64,000 nucleotides of DNA from G963668345 sp965206025 (GCA_965206025.1 CBDBIU010000004.1:1736001-1800000); one strand, 5' to 3'; positions 8,818-18,315 are shown, counted from the first letter of the stretch. Notes: a model not told the origin generated them from the letters alone. Program-made: numbers and translations.

Positions 8818-9313
8818 AATTCTTTTTGGCCAACGCAGTCGCCGCCCGGCCTTGGGGGCCGTAGAGTTGTCACGAAGCCCTTGAATGGCACCGAAGCAGG
8901 CTCCGGGAGGTCGGCCTCACAGTGGCGAGGGATCCGTCACTCACCGCCGCCAGCCACTAAAATCCCAGAAGAGCCTGAAAAGGAAACGGTCCGCGGGAGG
9001 AATTCCGTATCGCGTTTCCGGCCGCAGGCTTGGAATCTCTATCACGGTTTTCTCCTTTAACAGTTTGATCCGTCGCTGGCTGGATCTCAAATTGCCGGCG
9101 TGCTGCAAGTTTTATCGCAAATGTTGAAACTTTCTCGTCCACTTCGCGTGGCTCGTGTAGTTTAGCGGAGCTAAATGCCGGATGCAATGCCTTATGGCCC
9201 CCGCGTGTCAACGCTCAATGGAAGTGTCCCCTGATCTGGGGCTGACCCCGCCCCCCCCCGCCGCTCGCCAGGCGCTTCGGGGAGGTGTCGTCGGGATGAT
9301 TCGCGAAGAACCG
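8818..9313. other. Intergenic region, no convincing gene
   Basis: About 500 bases between the 135-bp inverted-repeat element and the S9 peptidase gene. Short open frames on both strands lack recognisable proteins. A run of ten C is present near 9250. Confidence 0.4.
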
Positions 9314-11191
9314 CTACTTGCGTAACGTCTGGAGGAGCCTCTCTTCGTCTTCACCGGCCGGCTCAAAGCGGCCGCCCAGACGCCGGGCGAGAAATTCCTC
9401 GGCGGCGGCGTAGAAAGCCATGCGGTTTTCAGGTCGCGCAAAACCGTGACCTTCGTCGGGGTAGAGCAAGTAGTCCACGTCTTTGCCTTTGGCCCGCAGA
9501 GCCTCGACGATCTGCTCGCTTTCCGCCTGTTTCACGCGCGGGTCGTTCGCGCCTTGGGCAATCAGCATCGGGATTCTGATCGAGTCTGCTCTGAACAATG
9601 GGGAGAGGGCTTCGAGAAAGTCCTTTTCGGTCTTGACGTCTCCTACCCGAATCCGAAAATTGTCCATCAACGGCGCCCAATAAGGCGGTATCGACTCGAT
9701 CAGCGTGATGATGTTCGACGGCCCTACGATGTCAACGGCGCAACAAAACACGTCCGGGGTGAAAGCCGCGCCCACCAGCGCGGCGTAGCCGCCGTAGCTT
9801 CCGCCGTAGATGCAGATCTTCCCCGCATCGGCGATACCCTGGCCGACGGCCCAGGCCACCGAGTCCAGCAGGTCGTCGTGCATCTTGGCGCCCCACTCTC
9901 GATTACCCGCGTTCAAGAACGCCTTGCCAAACCCGACCGAGCCGCGGTAGTTCACCTGCAGAACCGCGTAACCCCGGTTGGCCAGCCATTGGGCCTCGGG
10001 ATCATATCCCCAATCGTCCCTGGCCCAGGGACCACCGTGGACGTTCAACACCAAAGGCAAGCCGGCGGCCTCCGTCCCCTCGGGCAGGGTGAGATAGCTG
10101 TGCAGCGTGAGCCCATCGCGGGCCGGGATGGTCACGGGCTTCATCGGCGCCAGCGCGTAGTTCTCGAGATCCGGACGATTGCTGAACAGATACTCGGCCG
10201 ATTGCGAGTCCCGGCGGTAGACGTAATAGCGGACCGAATCCTGGTCGGACGTGTAGGCGACCAGCCAGTTTCGGTCTTCGTGGTCACGACTCACGACGCT
10301 GATTTCGCCCGAGTGAGTCCGTCCGAGAGCGGCCATGTCGTCGGCAACCGATCCGTCAAGGACCTCCCACTCGAGCCGATTGAGGTTGTAGCCGACGGCT
10401 TGCAAATGGTGCTTCGTGGGATGGATCATCACCGGCCCGAGGTCCACTTCCGGGTTGTGACTGAGGGTCCTCTTTTCTCGGGTTTCGAGATGGATGGTAT
10501 AGAGCTGCGTGGTATCGCTTTCGAGGCTGTCGCCGACGTAGAGGTGTTGCCCATCCGGCGTAAAAGCCAGGGCCGAGCCGTTGTCTTCCGGCCCCCAAGT
10601 CAAAAAAGGCTCCCAGGAAGCCTCCGGCCGTCGGCTGACCAAGAGCTGGAAGCCGCCGTCGGGCAAAGCGGCTGTCGCTCCGCGAACCCGAAAATCGTGG
10701 TCGGTCAGCCAAGCCACGTAGTTGCCCGGGTTCTCGGCTTCCAACTTGGCCTTGCCGGTCTCGAGACTGACCCTGTGCAGGTCAAACACCTGGCGGTCGC
10801 GTTCATTCATAGCCACCAGGATCTCGCCGGGGTGATTCGGGTCGGTAAAGACGTCCTCGACGCGCACACCCTCATACGGGCTCAAGTCGCGAACGGCGTT
10901 CGTCTCCAGGTGGACGGCGTAGAGATGCCAATTTTCATCGCCGTCGCGGTCTTGGAGATAAAGGACGTGGCGGTCGTCTTCGGCCCAGAAGAAGATTCGG
11001 ATTCCTCTGCCACGGTCTTTGGTGATCGCCCGATCGTCCTCGCGGCCGACGGTTCTGAGCCAGACGTTGAGCACACCCTCTTCCGGCGCCAGATACGCCA
11101 TCCGTCGGGCGTCAGGAGACAAACGCGGCGTAGCCCGTCGAGGGTTACCGAATAAGACGTCTCTGGGAATCAGCGGGGGGTCTGTTGACAT
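9314..11191 (-). CDS. S9 family (prolyl oligopeptidase-like) serine peptidase
   Basis: 625-residue peptidase or acylaminoacyl-peptidase. The first ~350 residues form a beta-propeller with WD40-like repeats (LSPDARRMAYLAP, FTPDGQHLYVGD). The C-terminal alpha/beta hydrolase has the triad Ser465 (YGGSYGGYA), Asp550 (QGANDPRVKQ) and His582 (DEGHGFARPENR), with the HGGP oxyanion motif near 385. There is no signal peptide, so it is probably cytoplasmic and trims short peptides. It is separated from rbfA-apbE by 367 bases and is not clearly in that operon. Confidence 0.9.
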   Translation of the reverse strand: MSTDPPLIPRDVLFGNPRRATPRLSPDARRMAYLAPEEGVLNVWLRTVGREDDRAITKDRGRGIRIFFWAEDDRHVLYLQDRDGDENWHLYAVHLETNAVRDLSPYEGVRVEDVFTDPNHPGEILVAMNERDRQVFDLHRVSLETGKAKLEAENPGNYVAWLTDHDFRVRGATAALPDGGFQLLVSRRPEASWEPFLTWGPEDNGSALAFTPDGQHLYVGDSLESDTTQLYTIHLETREKRTLSHNPEVDLGPVMIHPTKHHLQAVGYNLNRLEWEVLDGSVADDMAALGRTHSGEISVVSRDHEDRNWLVAYTSDQDSVRYYVYRRDSQSAEYLFSNRPDLENYALAPMKPVTIPARDGLTLHSYLTLPEGTEAAGLPLVLNVHGGPWARDDWGYDPEAQWLANRGYAVLQVNYRGSVGFGKAFLNAGNREWGAKMHDDLLDSVAWAVGQGIADAGKICIYGGSYGGYAALVGAAFTPDVFCCAVDIVGPSNIITLIESIPPYWAPLMDNFRIRVGDVKTEKDFLEALSPLFRADSIRIPMLIAQGANDPRVKQAESEQIVEALRAKGKDVDYLLYPDEGHGFARPENRMAFYAAAEEFLARRLGGRFEPAGEDEERLLQTLRK

Positions 11192-11558
11192 GGGTACGGT
11201 CTGCGTAAAGGGTCATGATAGCGAACAGAAGGTGGAAGGGCGTGAGGGTGCGTGAAAGCCTGGGTGGGCGATATGAAACGAATGTCGAGCGCGGGCGCTG
11301 GGCGTGACCGGACGGCCAACGGCCGCGGGGCGGGGCCAAACAACGGCCCCGCTCTACGCTGCCGGGGGACGCGATGTCGCCACGAATGGCGACACGGCAC
11401 GCAAGAATGCGTGCGCCAGGAAAGGAATGCACCCCGGATCGCGGCCAAGCGGGCCGCCGAGATCCGCCCTAAGGGACTGCTTGTTTCGAGAACCATGACG
11501 GTCCAGCAGAGGAGTAGGGGCACGGCATACCCTGCCCGCTTCGTGGGGACCACGTCTG
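11192..11558. repeat. Intergenic region with dispersed repeats C and D
   Basis: No gene seen. It contains a hairpin TGTCGCCA-CGAA-TGGCGACA at 11375-11394 followed by CGGCACGCAAGAATGCGTGC. The same hairpin and flank occur at 43338-43395, with a partial copy near 44712. A degenerate copy of the GGGCACGGCAT palindrome lies near 11518-11535. Confidence 0.6.
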
Positions 11559-12878
11559 CTACAGCCAGCCGCAGAAACCGCCGTCCAGGCACATGTGGAC
11601 CTCGAAGCCTTGGGGTTTGTGGGATCTCGACCACTCCAGGCCGTTGACCAACAGGGCGGTGGCCCAAGCCTCGCTGTCGAGGGTGGATGGGGCGACGACC
11701 GAGACTGATTGGGCGCCTTCGAGCGCCATGCCCGTGCGCGGGTCGAGTAAGTGGCTGTAGCGCCTGCCGTTGACCTCGAAAAACTTCTCGTAGGAGCCTG
11801 ACGTCGAAAGAGATTGGTCCTTCAGGTAAAGCTCGGCGACCCGTGAACCGGGTTCCCCCGGGTCACGGATGCGCACATACCAGCCACGCGGCTCGCTCGG
11901 CGGGGATCCCATCCCGTAGAAGCTGCTGCCGCAGGCGTTGACGAGAGCTACTTGGACACCGGCCTTGCGCAGAATTTCAACCATGCGGTCAACGGCGTAC
12001 CCCTTGCCGATTCCGCCGGGGTCGAGCCGGACGCCGGGCCGGCGAAAGTACACCGTTCGCTTCACCTCATCCACAACCAGGTGACGATAGCCGACGTCGA
12101 GGAGCGTTCCGCGGATCGCTTGCCGGCTGGGAACGTGGCCGGCGCCTTCGGCAAATCCCCAAAGGGTCATCAAAGGCCCCACGGTAATGTCGAAGCCCGC
12201 GTCAGTCAGGCGGCTATATTCGCGACAGCGGACCAGCAACGCCGCCATCTCCGCAGACAGCTTCCGGGGCGCTGAAGGCGACAGGCGATTGAGGCGACTC
12301 AATTCACTATCGGGTTTGTAATGGCTCAGCCAACTATCGATGCGCTCGACTTCTTCAAAGGTGGCCTGGACGGCGGAGGCCAAGTGGCCGCGCCGCTCGC
12401 CGTAGGCAGTGACGGTATAGGTACAGCCCATGGCCGAGGCCCCGGCTTCATAGCGCTCGGGGAGCGAGCCGGCGACGATCTCCCCGCTCGCCGCGCCTAG
12501 CAGGGAGACCACCAGGATGGCCGTGGTCGAAGAACGGGCGCGTTTTCGAATGCGCTCGAGAAGTGTCTCCACTCGCTCGGCGCTTTTCTGCCCGCGGTCT
12601 TCCAGGAACTCGAGTTCCGGTGTGTGCCGCAGTTTCATTCTTTGTGTCAGGCCGTGGCGAAAATAGCCGCGGGCGCGCTCAAGCGCGCGCAGGACCTCTT
12701 TGGAGGCCGGGCCGTCCGAGCGGAGGCGAAAGAACACTTGGGCGCGCTGTAGATCCGAGGAGACTTTGACTCGGGTCACCGAGACCGCGTCCAGACGGGG
12801 GTCGCCGCAGCGGACAACGATATCGCTGATCTCACGGCCCATCTGTTCCGCGATTTTCAAAGTGCGGGTTGGCTTCAT
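11559..12878 (-). CDS. rbfA: RbfA fused in frame to ApbE (FAD:protein FMN transferase)
   Basis: One open frame of 439 residues joins two proteins. Residues 1-112 are ribosome-binding factor A (RTLKIAEQMGREISDIVVR, VSSDLQRAQVFF, LRHTPELEFLEDRG), needed for 16S rRNA maturation. Residues about 140-439 are ApbE-like, which transfers FMN from FAD to Thr/Ser of target proteins: DSWLSHYKPDSELSRLNR, DITVGPLMTLWGF, LDPGGIGKGYAVD, LVNACGSS, HLLDPRTG and the metal-site block TLDSEAWATAL. Between them, residues 111-135 (RKRAR then a hydrophobic stretch) look like a signal peptide. Hence apbE may also be translated from an internal GTG at 12512 and exported. The ATG overlaps the ylxP stop by one base. Confidence 0.85.
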   Translation of the reverse strand: MKPTRTLKIAEQMGREISDIVVRCGDPRLDAVSVTRVKVSSDLQRAQVFFRLRSDGPASKEVLRALERARGYFRHGLTQRMKLRHTPELEFLEDRGQKSAERVETLLERIRKRARSSTTAILVVSLLGAASGEIVAGSLPERYEAGASAMGCTYTVTAYGERRGHLASAVQATFEEVERIDSWLSHYKPDSELSRLNRLSPSAPRKLSAEMAALLVRCREYSRLTDAGFDITVGPLMTLWGFAEGAGHVPSRQAIRGTLLDVGYRHLVVDEVKRTVYFRRPGVRLDPGGIGKGYAVDRMVEILRKAGVQVALVNACGSSFYGMGSPPSEPRGWYVRIRDPGEPGSRVAELYLKDQSLSTSGSYEKFFEVNGRRYSHLLDPRTGMALEGAQSVSVVAPSTLDSEAWATALLVNGLEWSRSHKPQGFEVHMCLDGGFCGWL

Positions 12879-13168
12879 CAGGCTAGGAGAAACTCGATTT
12901 CAGATGAAGTTAAATCCGAACCGAGCAGGCGCGCGGCCTCTTGCTCGACGCGCTCAAGCACTTCCCGGGCGTGCGCTTCGGCCTGCGAAATCGCGACAAC
13001 GCCCACGACCGAACGCTGCCACTTTTCTTGAAACTCGATTTCAGCCACGGAAACGTTCGAGCGGCGGCGAAGGCGGTCTTTGAGGGCTTGGACGACTTTC
13101 CGCTTGTCCTTGAGGGAATGCGAGTGGGGAAGATGGAGATGCAACGTGAGTAGTCCGACGGCCGCCAT
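12878..13168 (-). CDS. ylxP: YlxP-like DUF503 protein
   Basis: 96-residue DUF503 protein (GLLTLHLHLPHSHSLKDKRK, RRRSNVSVAEIEFQEKWQRS). Its place between infB and rbfA is the conserved position of ylxP in many bacteria. Its molecular role is poorly defined but presumed to be linked to translation or ribosome assembly. It is ten bases from infB and overlaps the rbfA start by one base. Confidence 0.9.
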   Translation of the reverse strand: MAAVGLLTLHLHLPHSHSLKDKRKVVQALKDRLRRRSNVSVAEIEFQEKWQRSVVGVVAISQAEAHAREVLERVEQEAARLLGSDLTSSEIEFLLA

Positions 13169-13177
13169 GCGAACGGA

Positions 13178-16057
13178 TCAGGCGAGCACTTCTTGGGCCA
13201 CCTTCTCGGTGACGAAGGCTTCGATGACGTCGCCCTGTTTGACGTCATTGAACGCCTCGAGGCCAATGCCGCATTCCTGTCCCGCGCGGACTTCTTTCGC
13301 ATCGTCCTTGAATCGGCGCAACGACGAAACACGGCCCGTGTAAACGACGACGTTGTCGCGCAGCAATCTGACGTGGCTGTCGCGGCTAACGCGCCCATCC
13401 TGCACGACGGAGCCGGCAATCGTTCCGACCTTGGTGACCCGAAACGCCTCGAGCACCTCGGCTCGGCCCAAGTAAATTTCCTTGATGACCGGATCGAGCA
13501 ACCCCAACATCGCCTGCTTGATTTCGTCCAGGAGTTCGTAAATGACGGTGTGGAGCCGGATGTCGATTTTTTCGCGCTCCGCCAAGGCGGCGGCCATGCG
13601 TTCCGGTCGGACGTTAAAGCCGACGATGACGCTCCCCGAGGCGGCGGCAAGCAGCACATCCGACTCGGAGACGGCGCCGACGCCCTCGTGCACGATGCGG
13701 ACGGTGACCTTTTCGGTGGAGAGTTTGCGGACGCTGTCGACAAGGACTTCCGCCGAGCCTTGCACGTCGGCTTTCAGCAGCAGTGAAAGCTCCTTGACGT
13801 CTCCCGCTTTGAGCCGCTCCTGGAACTGGTCGAGGGACAGACGGGCCGTCTTGGCGAGAGTCTGTTCACGGACCTTGTTTTCGCGGTACTCACCGACCTT
13901 TTTAGCTTTGTCGGTGTCGGTGACCACCTGCAAAGCGTCGCCCACTTCGGGGAGTCCTTCGAGGCCCAGAACCAATACGGCGGAGGAGGGCGGGGCTTGC
14001 TTGATCTTCGCGGCGCGGTCGTCGATCAAGGCGCGCACCTTCCCGAAGACCGAACCAATGAGAAAATAGTCGCCGACTTGGAGCGTCCCATTCTGAACAA
14101 GCACGGTGGCGACCGGTCCCTGGCCGCGATCAAGTTTGGACTCCAGCACGGTTCCTTCGGCGGCGCGCGAGGGGTTAGCCTTCAGCTCCTTTATGTCGGC
14201 CATCAGCAGGATCATCTCAAGGAGCGTATCGAGGTTCTCTTTCGTCTTAGCCGAGACGGGTACGACGACGGTTTCCCCTCCCCAGTCTTCGGGGAGCAGG
14301 CCGCGGTCCGCCAACTGCTGCTTAACGCGCTCGGGGTCGGCGTCGGGCCTGTCAATCTTGTTGATGGCAACCAGGATGGGCACGTCGGCCGCCTTGGCGT
14401 GGTCGATCGCCTCGACGGTCTGAGGCATAATGCCGTCATCCGCGGAGACCACCAAAACGACAAGGTCGGTCACACGGGCGCCTCTAGCCCGCATACGCGT
14501 GAAGGCTTCATGGCCCGGCGTGTCTAGGAAGACAATGCGGCGCCCGTTCTTGTCCACCTGATAGGCGCCAATAGCCTGCGTGATGCCGCCGGCTTCACGG
14601 TCGGCGACATTGGTCTCGCGGATCGAGTCGAGCAGCGAGGTTTTGCCGTGGTCGACATGGCCCATCACGGTGACTACCGGCGGGCGGGTCTCGAGATCTT
14701 CGGGCACTTCGGCCTGTTGGACAAGCTGGGCCGCTTCTTCCTCGAAGCTGACCTCCGTGGCCATGGCCCCGAAATATTTGCAGAGGTCTTTGATCGTGTC
14801 TAGGTCCAGCGTTTGGTTGATGGTGGCAAACAGGCCTCGATCCACCAACCTCTTGATAACGAGGTTAGCCTTCAGACCCAGCCTTTCGCCAAGTTCCTTG
14901 ACGGTGGTTCCATCGCTGACGGTGACTTCGGTATGGACCGCCTTGGGCGGGGCGCCAGCCATTTTGGCGGCTGCCTGGCGGCGCAAGATCTTTTCCTCGC
15001 GCGCGGCTTCGGGGTCGCGAACAGTTCTGGCGCCGATTGGTCGGGGACCGCGGTACTGACCCGGACGGCGAGGCGGCCCTCCCCCGGGGACGAAGCCGGG
15101 TCGGCCGGTGGGGTGAAACGTTCTGGGACGAGTTTGAGGCAGAGTCGAAGGGCGGGACGTGGGCAAACCCGGGACTGGAGCTGAACGGGGTCTCTGATAA
15201 ATCGGTTTGCCGGGGACCACCATGGGCTTGGCAGGTCCCGGCGGAGTCCGAGCGGCCCGCATCCGCGGCCTGGCCGTCCCCCCGGGAGGAACCACGGGGC
15301 TGCCCGGCAGCAGCTGAGCCGTCGGCGCACCAGCGGTGCCTACGCCTGGAGCGCTCGCTGGGAACGGGGTCCGGACGGGACCCACGGGAGAAACCGCTGT
15401 CCTCTTGAGCGGAGCTCTGGGCCCACTGGCCTTGCCCTTCGTCTCGGATGGAATGGGTTTGACCGGCGTGGCCGGAACCGTGGGAGTCCCTGCGACGTAC
15501 CGGCTGGTTGGTCGGAGACCGGTCTCTCCGCTAGCGGCCGGGGTCTGGGGAGACCGACCATGCGCCGCACCCTTTTCGTCACCGGCCTTGGGAATCGAAG
15601 CACCAGGCGCGCTCGGCGGCGCGGACGCCGCGGCCGTAGTTTTCGGGCCCGCTCCCGCGGGAGATTTCAGCGGCGGACGAAACTCGCGAACCGGGGGGCG
15701 CAGCGGTGTGCCACTGCCGGCGATCCTAAGCGAAGGCCGCGAAATGGCCGGGACCCGCGGCTTGACGCCGACCGGCTGCAATTTCGGTGAACTTGCCGGA
15801 GTTACGGTCGATGAAGCTCTGGGCGAGGAGCTGATCGTAGCGGCTGAACGGGGTGCTGGAGAAAGATCGCGCTTTTTTTGCAGAAAATCTCGGACCGCCT
15901 CCGCCGTTTTCCGGTCGACGGAGCTCGAATGGGTCTTTTTTTCCTCTATTCCGAGCTCGGGCAGAACCTCAAGGATCGCGCCAGCCTTGACTTCCAGCTC
16001 CCGTGCCAACTCGTTGATCCGAATTTTTTGTGCCTTATCTCCCAAGACAGGTCTCAC
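13178..16057 (-). CDS. infB: Translation initiation factor IF-2
   Basis: 959-residue GTPase that brings initiator tRNA to the 30S subunit. The N-terminal IF2_N module (KIRINELARELEVKAGAILE) is followed by about 300 residues rich in Pro/Ala/Gly/Arg, and then by a second IF2_N-like module (VKELGERLGLKANLVIKRL). The G domain has GHVDHGKTSLLD, DTPGHEAF, NKIDRPDADP and VSAKTKENLD. The C-terminal domains run to the end. Start ATG overlaps the nusA stop by 4 bases (ATGA), showing tight coupling in the operon. Confidence 0.98.
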   Translation of the reverse strand: MRPVLGDKAQKIRINELARELEVKAGAILEVLPELGIEEKKTHSSSVDRKTAEAVRDFLQKKRDLSPAPRSAATISSSPRASSTVTPASSPKLQPVGVKPRVPAISRPSLRIAGSGTPLRPPVREFRPPLKSPAGAGPKTTAAASAPPSAPGASIPKAGDEKGAAHGRSPQTPAASGETGLRPTSRYVAGTPTVPATPVKPIPSETKGKASGPRAPLKRTAVSPVGPVRTPFPASAPGVGTAGAPTAQLLPGSPVVPPGGTARPRMRAARTPPGPAKPMVVPGKPIYQRPRSAPVPGLPTSRPSTLPQTRPRTFHPTGRPGFVPGGGPPRRPGQYRGPRPIGARTVRDPEAAREEKILRRQAAAKMAGAPPKAVHTEVTVSDGTTVKELGERLGLKANLVIKRLVDRGLFATINQTLDLDTIKDLCKYFGAMATEVSFEEEAAQLVQQAEVPEDLETRPPVVTVMGHVDHGKTSLLDSIRETNVADREAGGITQAIGAYQVDKNGRRIVFLDTPGHEAFTRMRARGARVTDLVVLVVSADDGIMPQTVEAIDHAKAADVPILVAINKIDRPDADPERVKQQLADRGLLPEDWGGETVVVPVSAKTKENLDTLLEMILLMADIKELKANPSRAAEGTVLESKLDRGQGPVATVLVQNGTLQVGDYFLIGSVFGKVRALIDDRAAKIKQAPPSSAVLVLGLEGLPEVGDALQVVTDTDKAKKVGEYRENKVREQTLAKTARLSLDQFQERLKAGDVKELSLLLKADVQGSAEVLVDSVRKLSTEKVTVRIVHEGVGAVSESDVLLAAASGSVIVGFNVRPERMAAALAEREKIDIRLHTVIYELLDEIKQAMLGLLDPVIKEIYLGRAEVLEAFRVTKVGTIAGSVVQDGRVSRDSHVRLLRDNVVVYTGRVSSLRRFKDDAKEVRAGQECGIGLEAFNDVKQGDVIEAFVTEKVAQEVLA

Positions 16058-17673
16058 TCCTTGACGGTTATCCCATCATCACCACCGCCCTCGTTTCCGC
16101 CCTCCGCCTGCTGCCGGGGGGCTTCGGACTCGATCTGTGAAGGGGGCCGGCCTGCTTCGGCAGGTTGATCGGCCTCTGCCGAGAGGTTACTCTCCCCCAT
16201 GTTATCAAAGTCGGCGCCGGCCTCAGGATACGTCTCGTCGGTCTCGAGGGGTTCTTCGCCTTCGACCGGAAGCCCGGGCATCAGTGGAGGCGTAAGGGGC
16301 AGAGCCCGCGCGGTTTCCGCCGCCGGAGCAGGGGTGTCTTCAGCCGGCGGCGGGGTCTCGGGCTGGGCGGCAAGGGCCTCCTGAGCCAGTCCCGGCAGCG
16401 CGCCCGAATCTTCGAATTGGGAATAAAAGCTGTTAACGGCCAGCTGGATTCTCTCGACAAGTTTGGGACCAATGCCGGAGATCTCCTGAAGCTGCTCGGG
16501 GGTCATATCGGCCAGCCGCTCGACCGTGGAAGAGCCGGCTTCGAGGAGTTTGTCGACCAGCTTCTCTCCCAGCCCGTGATCGAGCAGCACACTGACCGGG
16601 GTGCCCGCCCCGACCATCGCCTCCATGGCTGATTCGACCTCTTGCCGCTTTTCTTCCGCGCTCTTGATGTCAATGCGCCAGCCCATCAACTTGGCCGCTA
16701 GGCGGACGTTTTGTCCTCTTTTGCCGATAGCCAGCGAGAGCTGTGAGTCGTCCACGATCGCCTCCAGATGCTTTCCCGCCGGGTCGACAAGGGTAACGCG
16801 ACTGATATTGGCCGGACTCAGGGCGCGCGCGACCATTTCGGCCGCCTCTTCCGTGAATTCCACGATGTCGATCTTCTCCCCCCGCAACTCCCGAATGATC
16901 GACTGCACCCGCATGCCTCTCATCCCGACGCAAGCCCCAACAGCATCAACGTCGCGGTCGCGAGATTGAACGGCGATCTTGGTCCTCTCGCCGGCCTCGC
17001 GCGCGCAAGCGCGAATCTGGACGGTGCCGTCGTAGATCTCGGGAACTTCTTGCTCAAACAGGGTCTTAACCAGTATCTCGTCCGTCCGGGACACGATCAT
17101 CGCGGGCCCGCGGCCGGCCTTGTCAAAGCCTTTGATCACGACGCGGACACGGTCGCCGGGAGAGAAGCTTTCCAGTCTGGATTGTTCGCGCCTGGGCAGC
17201 CTGGCCTCCGTACGGCCGATGTCCACGATCAGGTCCGGACCTTCGATCCGTTTGACCGTGGAGCCGATCATCTCTCCCAGCCGGTCCGCGAACTCGTTAT
17301 AGATCGTTTCCCTTTCCGCCTCGCGAATCTTCTGAAAAATGACTTGTTTGGCCAGCTGCGCGGAGATTCTGCCCAGCTCCGCGGTGGGTTTCGGGTAGCG
17401 GATCTCACTGCCCAGCTCTGCCCGCGGATCGAGGGAACGGGCTTCAGCCAGACTAATCTCTTTACCGGGATTGGCCACCATATCGGTCACGGCCTTGACG
17501 GCGAAAACCTGGAGGTGCCCCTCGTCGTTGAACTCGGCGACCAGTTCTTCGTTGGTCTTGTAGTACTTGCGCGCGGCCGCCAAAATCGCGTCTTTGACCG
17601 CCTCGATCACGATCTGGGGATCGATCCCCTTGGCGTTGCTGAGATCCTCAATGCTACCGTAAATATTCTCCAT
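16054..17673 (-). CDS. nusA: Transcription termination/antitermination factor NusA
   Basis: 539 residues: N-terminal RNA-polymerase-binding domain (about 1-130), S1 domain (about 135-200; GSTVKRIEGPDLIVDIGRTE), KH domains (GACVGMRGMRVQSIIRELRG; AIGKRGQNVRLAAKLMGW), a helix-hairpin-helix region (EISGIGPKLVERIQ) and a roughly 110-residue acidic, proline-rich tail. NusA tunes pausing, termination and antitermination. Start ATG is 123 bases from rimP, and a GGGCACAGCATGCTGTGTCCC near-palindrome sits in that gap. Confidence 0.97.
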   Translation of the reverse strand: MENIYGSIEDLSNAKGIDPQIVIEAVKDAILAAARKYYKTNEELVAEFNDEGHLQVFAVKAVTDMVANPGKEISLAEARSLDPRAELGSEIRYPKPTAELGRISAQLAKQVIFQKIREAERETIYNEFADRLGEMIGSTVKRIEGPDLIVDIGRTEARLPRREQSRLESFSPGDRVRVVIKGFDKAGRGPAMIVSRTDEILVKTLFEQEVPEIYDGTVQIRACAREAGERTKIAVQSRDRDVDAVGACVGMRGMRVQSIIRELRGEKIDIVEFTEEAAEMVARALSPANISRVTLVDPAGKHLEAIVDDSQLSLAIGKRGQNVRLAAKLMGWRIDIKSAEEKRQEVESAMEAMVGAGTPVSVLLDHGLGEKLVDKLLEAGSSTVERLADMTPEQLQEISGIGPKLVERIQLAVNSFYSQFEDSGALPGLAQEALAAQPETPPPAEDTPAPAAETARALPLTPPLMPGLPVEGEEPLETDETYPEAGADFDNMGESNLSAEADQPAEAGRPPSQIESEAPRQQAEGGNEGGGDDGITVKE

Positions 17674-17730
17674 CGTGACCTCAAATGCCGCTCGCTATCG
17701 AGGCCCGCAAAATACAGTGGCTTGGGAACA

Positions 17731-17752
17731 CGGGCACAGCATGCTGTGTCCC
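17731..17752. repeat. Dispersed palindrome D between rimP and nusA
   Basis: GGGCACAGCATGCTGTGTCCC is a one-mismatch palindrome, matching the GGGCACGGCATGCCGTGCCC type seen at 24993-25022 and 25941-25960. Being inside the operon, it would form a hairpin in the rimP-nusA mRNA. Confidence 0.6.
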
Positions 17753-17796
17753 TAGGGCCTGAACACGGACCATGTCACCATCATTCGCGAGACTCA

Positions 17797-18267
17797 CTAG
17801 ATCTCCACGACCAAGCGCGCGCTTTCGATATCGTCGAAACGGAATCTGATGTCCGATTCCGATCCGATCCGGAGGATGACCTCGGACTTGTCGCATCCTT
17901 GAAGCTGTCCGGTAAACTGCTTCCGTCCGCCGACCGGCCGGCGCAACCGGACACGGGCTTTCTTGCCGCTGAAACGTTCGTAATCGGCCAACTTGACGAG
18001 CTTGCGGTCAAGACCGGGCGAGGAGACCTCCAAGACGTAGCGTCCGGGCAAGAGATCCTCGACATCGAGAATCGCGCTGACCTGCCGGGAGACCAACTCG
18101 CAGTCGCTGTGGGAGATGCCCGCGGGCTTATCCAGATACAGTCGGACGATTCGATTCCCCGAGCTGCCGCGAACCTCGACATCGACAACCTCCATCCCCT
18201 CGGAAGAGGCGACTCGGCCGGCGATGTCGTTGATCCGACGGCGAACGTTGTCATCAAACCATGCCAC
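17797..18267 (-). CDS. rimP: Ribosome maturation factor RimP
   Basis: RimP assists assembly of the 30S subunit. From GTG at 18267 the protein is 156 residues, a normal length: IAGRVASSEGMEVVDVEVRG, RLYLDKPAGISHSDCELVSR and VSSPGLDRKLVKLADYERF are the conserved blocks. An alternative TTG at 18288 adds seven residues. Neither start has a good ribosome binding site because a stable hairpin occupies the space just upstream. It heads the rimP-nusA-infB-ylxP-rbfA operon. Confidence 0.93.
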   Translation of the reverse strand: MAWFDDNVRRRINDIAGRVASSEGMEVVDVEVRGSSGNRIVRLYLDKPAGISHSDCELVSRQVSAILDVEDLLPGRYVLEVSSPGLDRKLVKLADYERFSGKKARVRLRRPVGGRKQFTGQLQGCDKSEVILRIGSESDIRFRFDDIESARLVVEI

Positions 18268-18290
18268 AGTAGCAGCGCGGTCCCACAATA

Positions 18291-18315
18291 AAAAAGTGGG
18301 CCAAAGCCCACTTTT
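18291..18315 (-). terminator. Terminator-like hairpin in the rimP operon leader
   Basis: On the minus strand, AAAAGTGGGC (18315-18306), a TTTG loop and GCCCACTTTTT (18301-18291) form a perfect 10-bp stem followed by a T run. It lies 24 bases before the rimP GTG (two bases before the alternative TTG). It has the form of an intrinsic terminator placed ahead of the genes, as expected for attenuation of an operon encoding NusA. The stem would also mask the ribosome-binding region. No leader peptide was identified. Confidence 0.6.

Noticed and set aside
9446..11155. A 569-codon open frame on the plus strand opposite the S9 peptidase
   Set aside because: It is an antisense shadow of a clear peptidase gene in GC-rich DNA; its translation has no motifs and no ribosome binding site.
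17731..17752. Rho-independent terminator between rimP and nusA
   Set aside because: The palindrome lacks a T run and has counterparts elsewhere, so I class it as a dispersed repeat.
16768..18291. A 507-codon plus-strand frame across nusA and rimP
   Set aside because: Both nusA and rimP are unmistakable on the minus strand, and the antisense product is rich in Asp/His/Arg without any domain.
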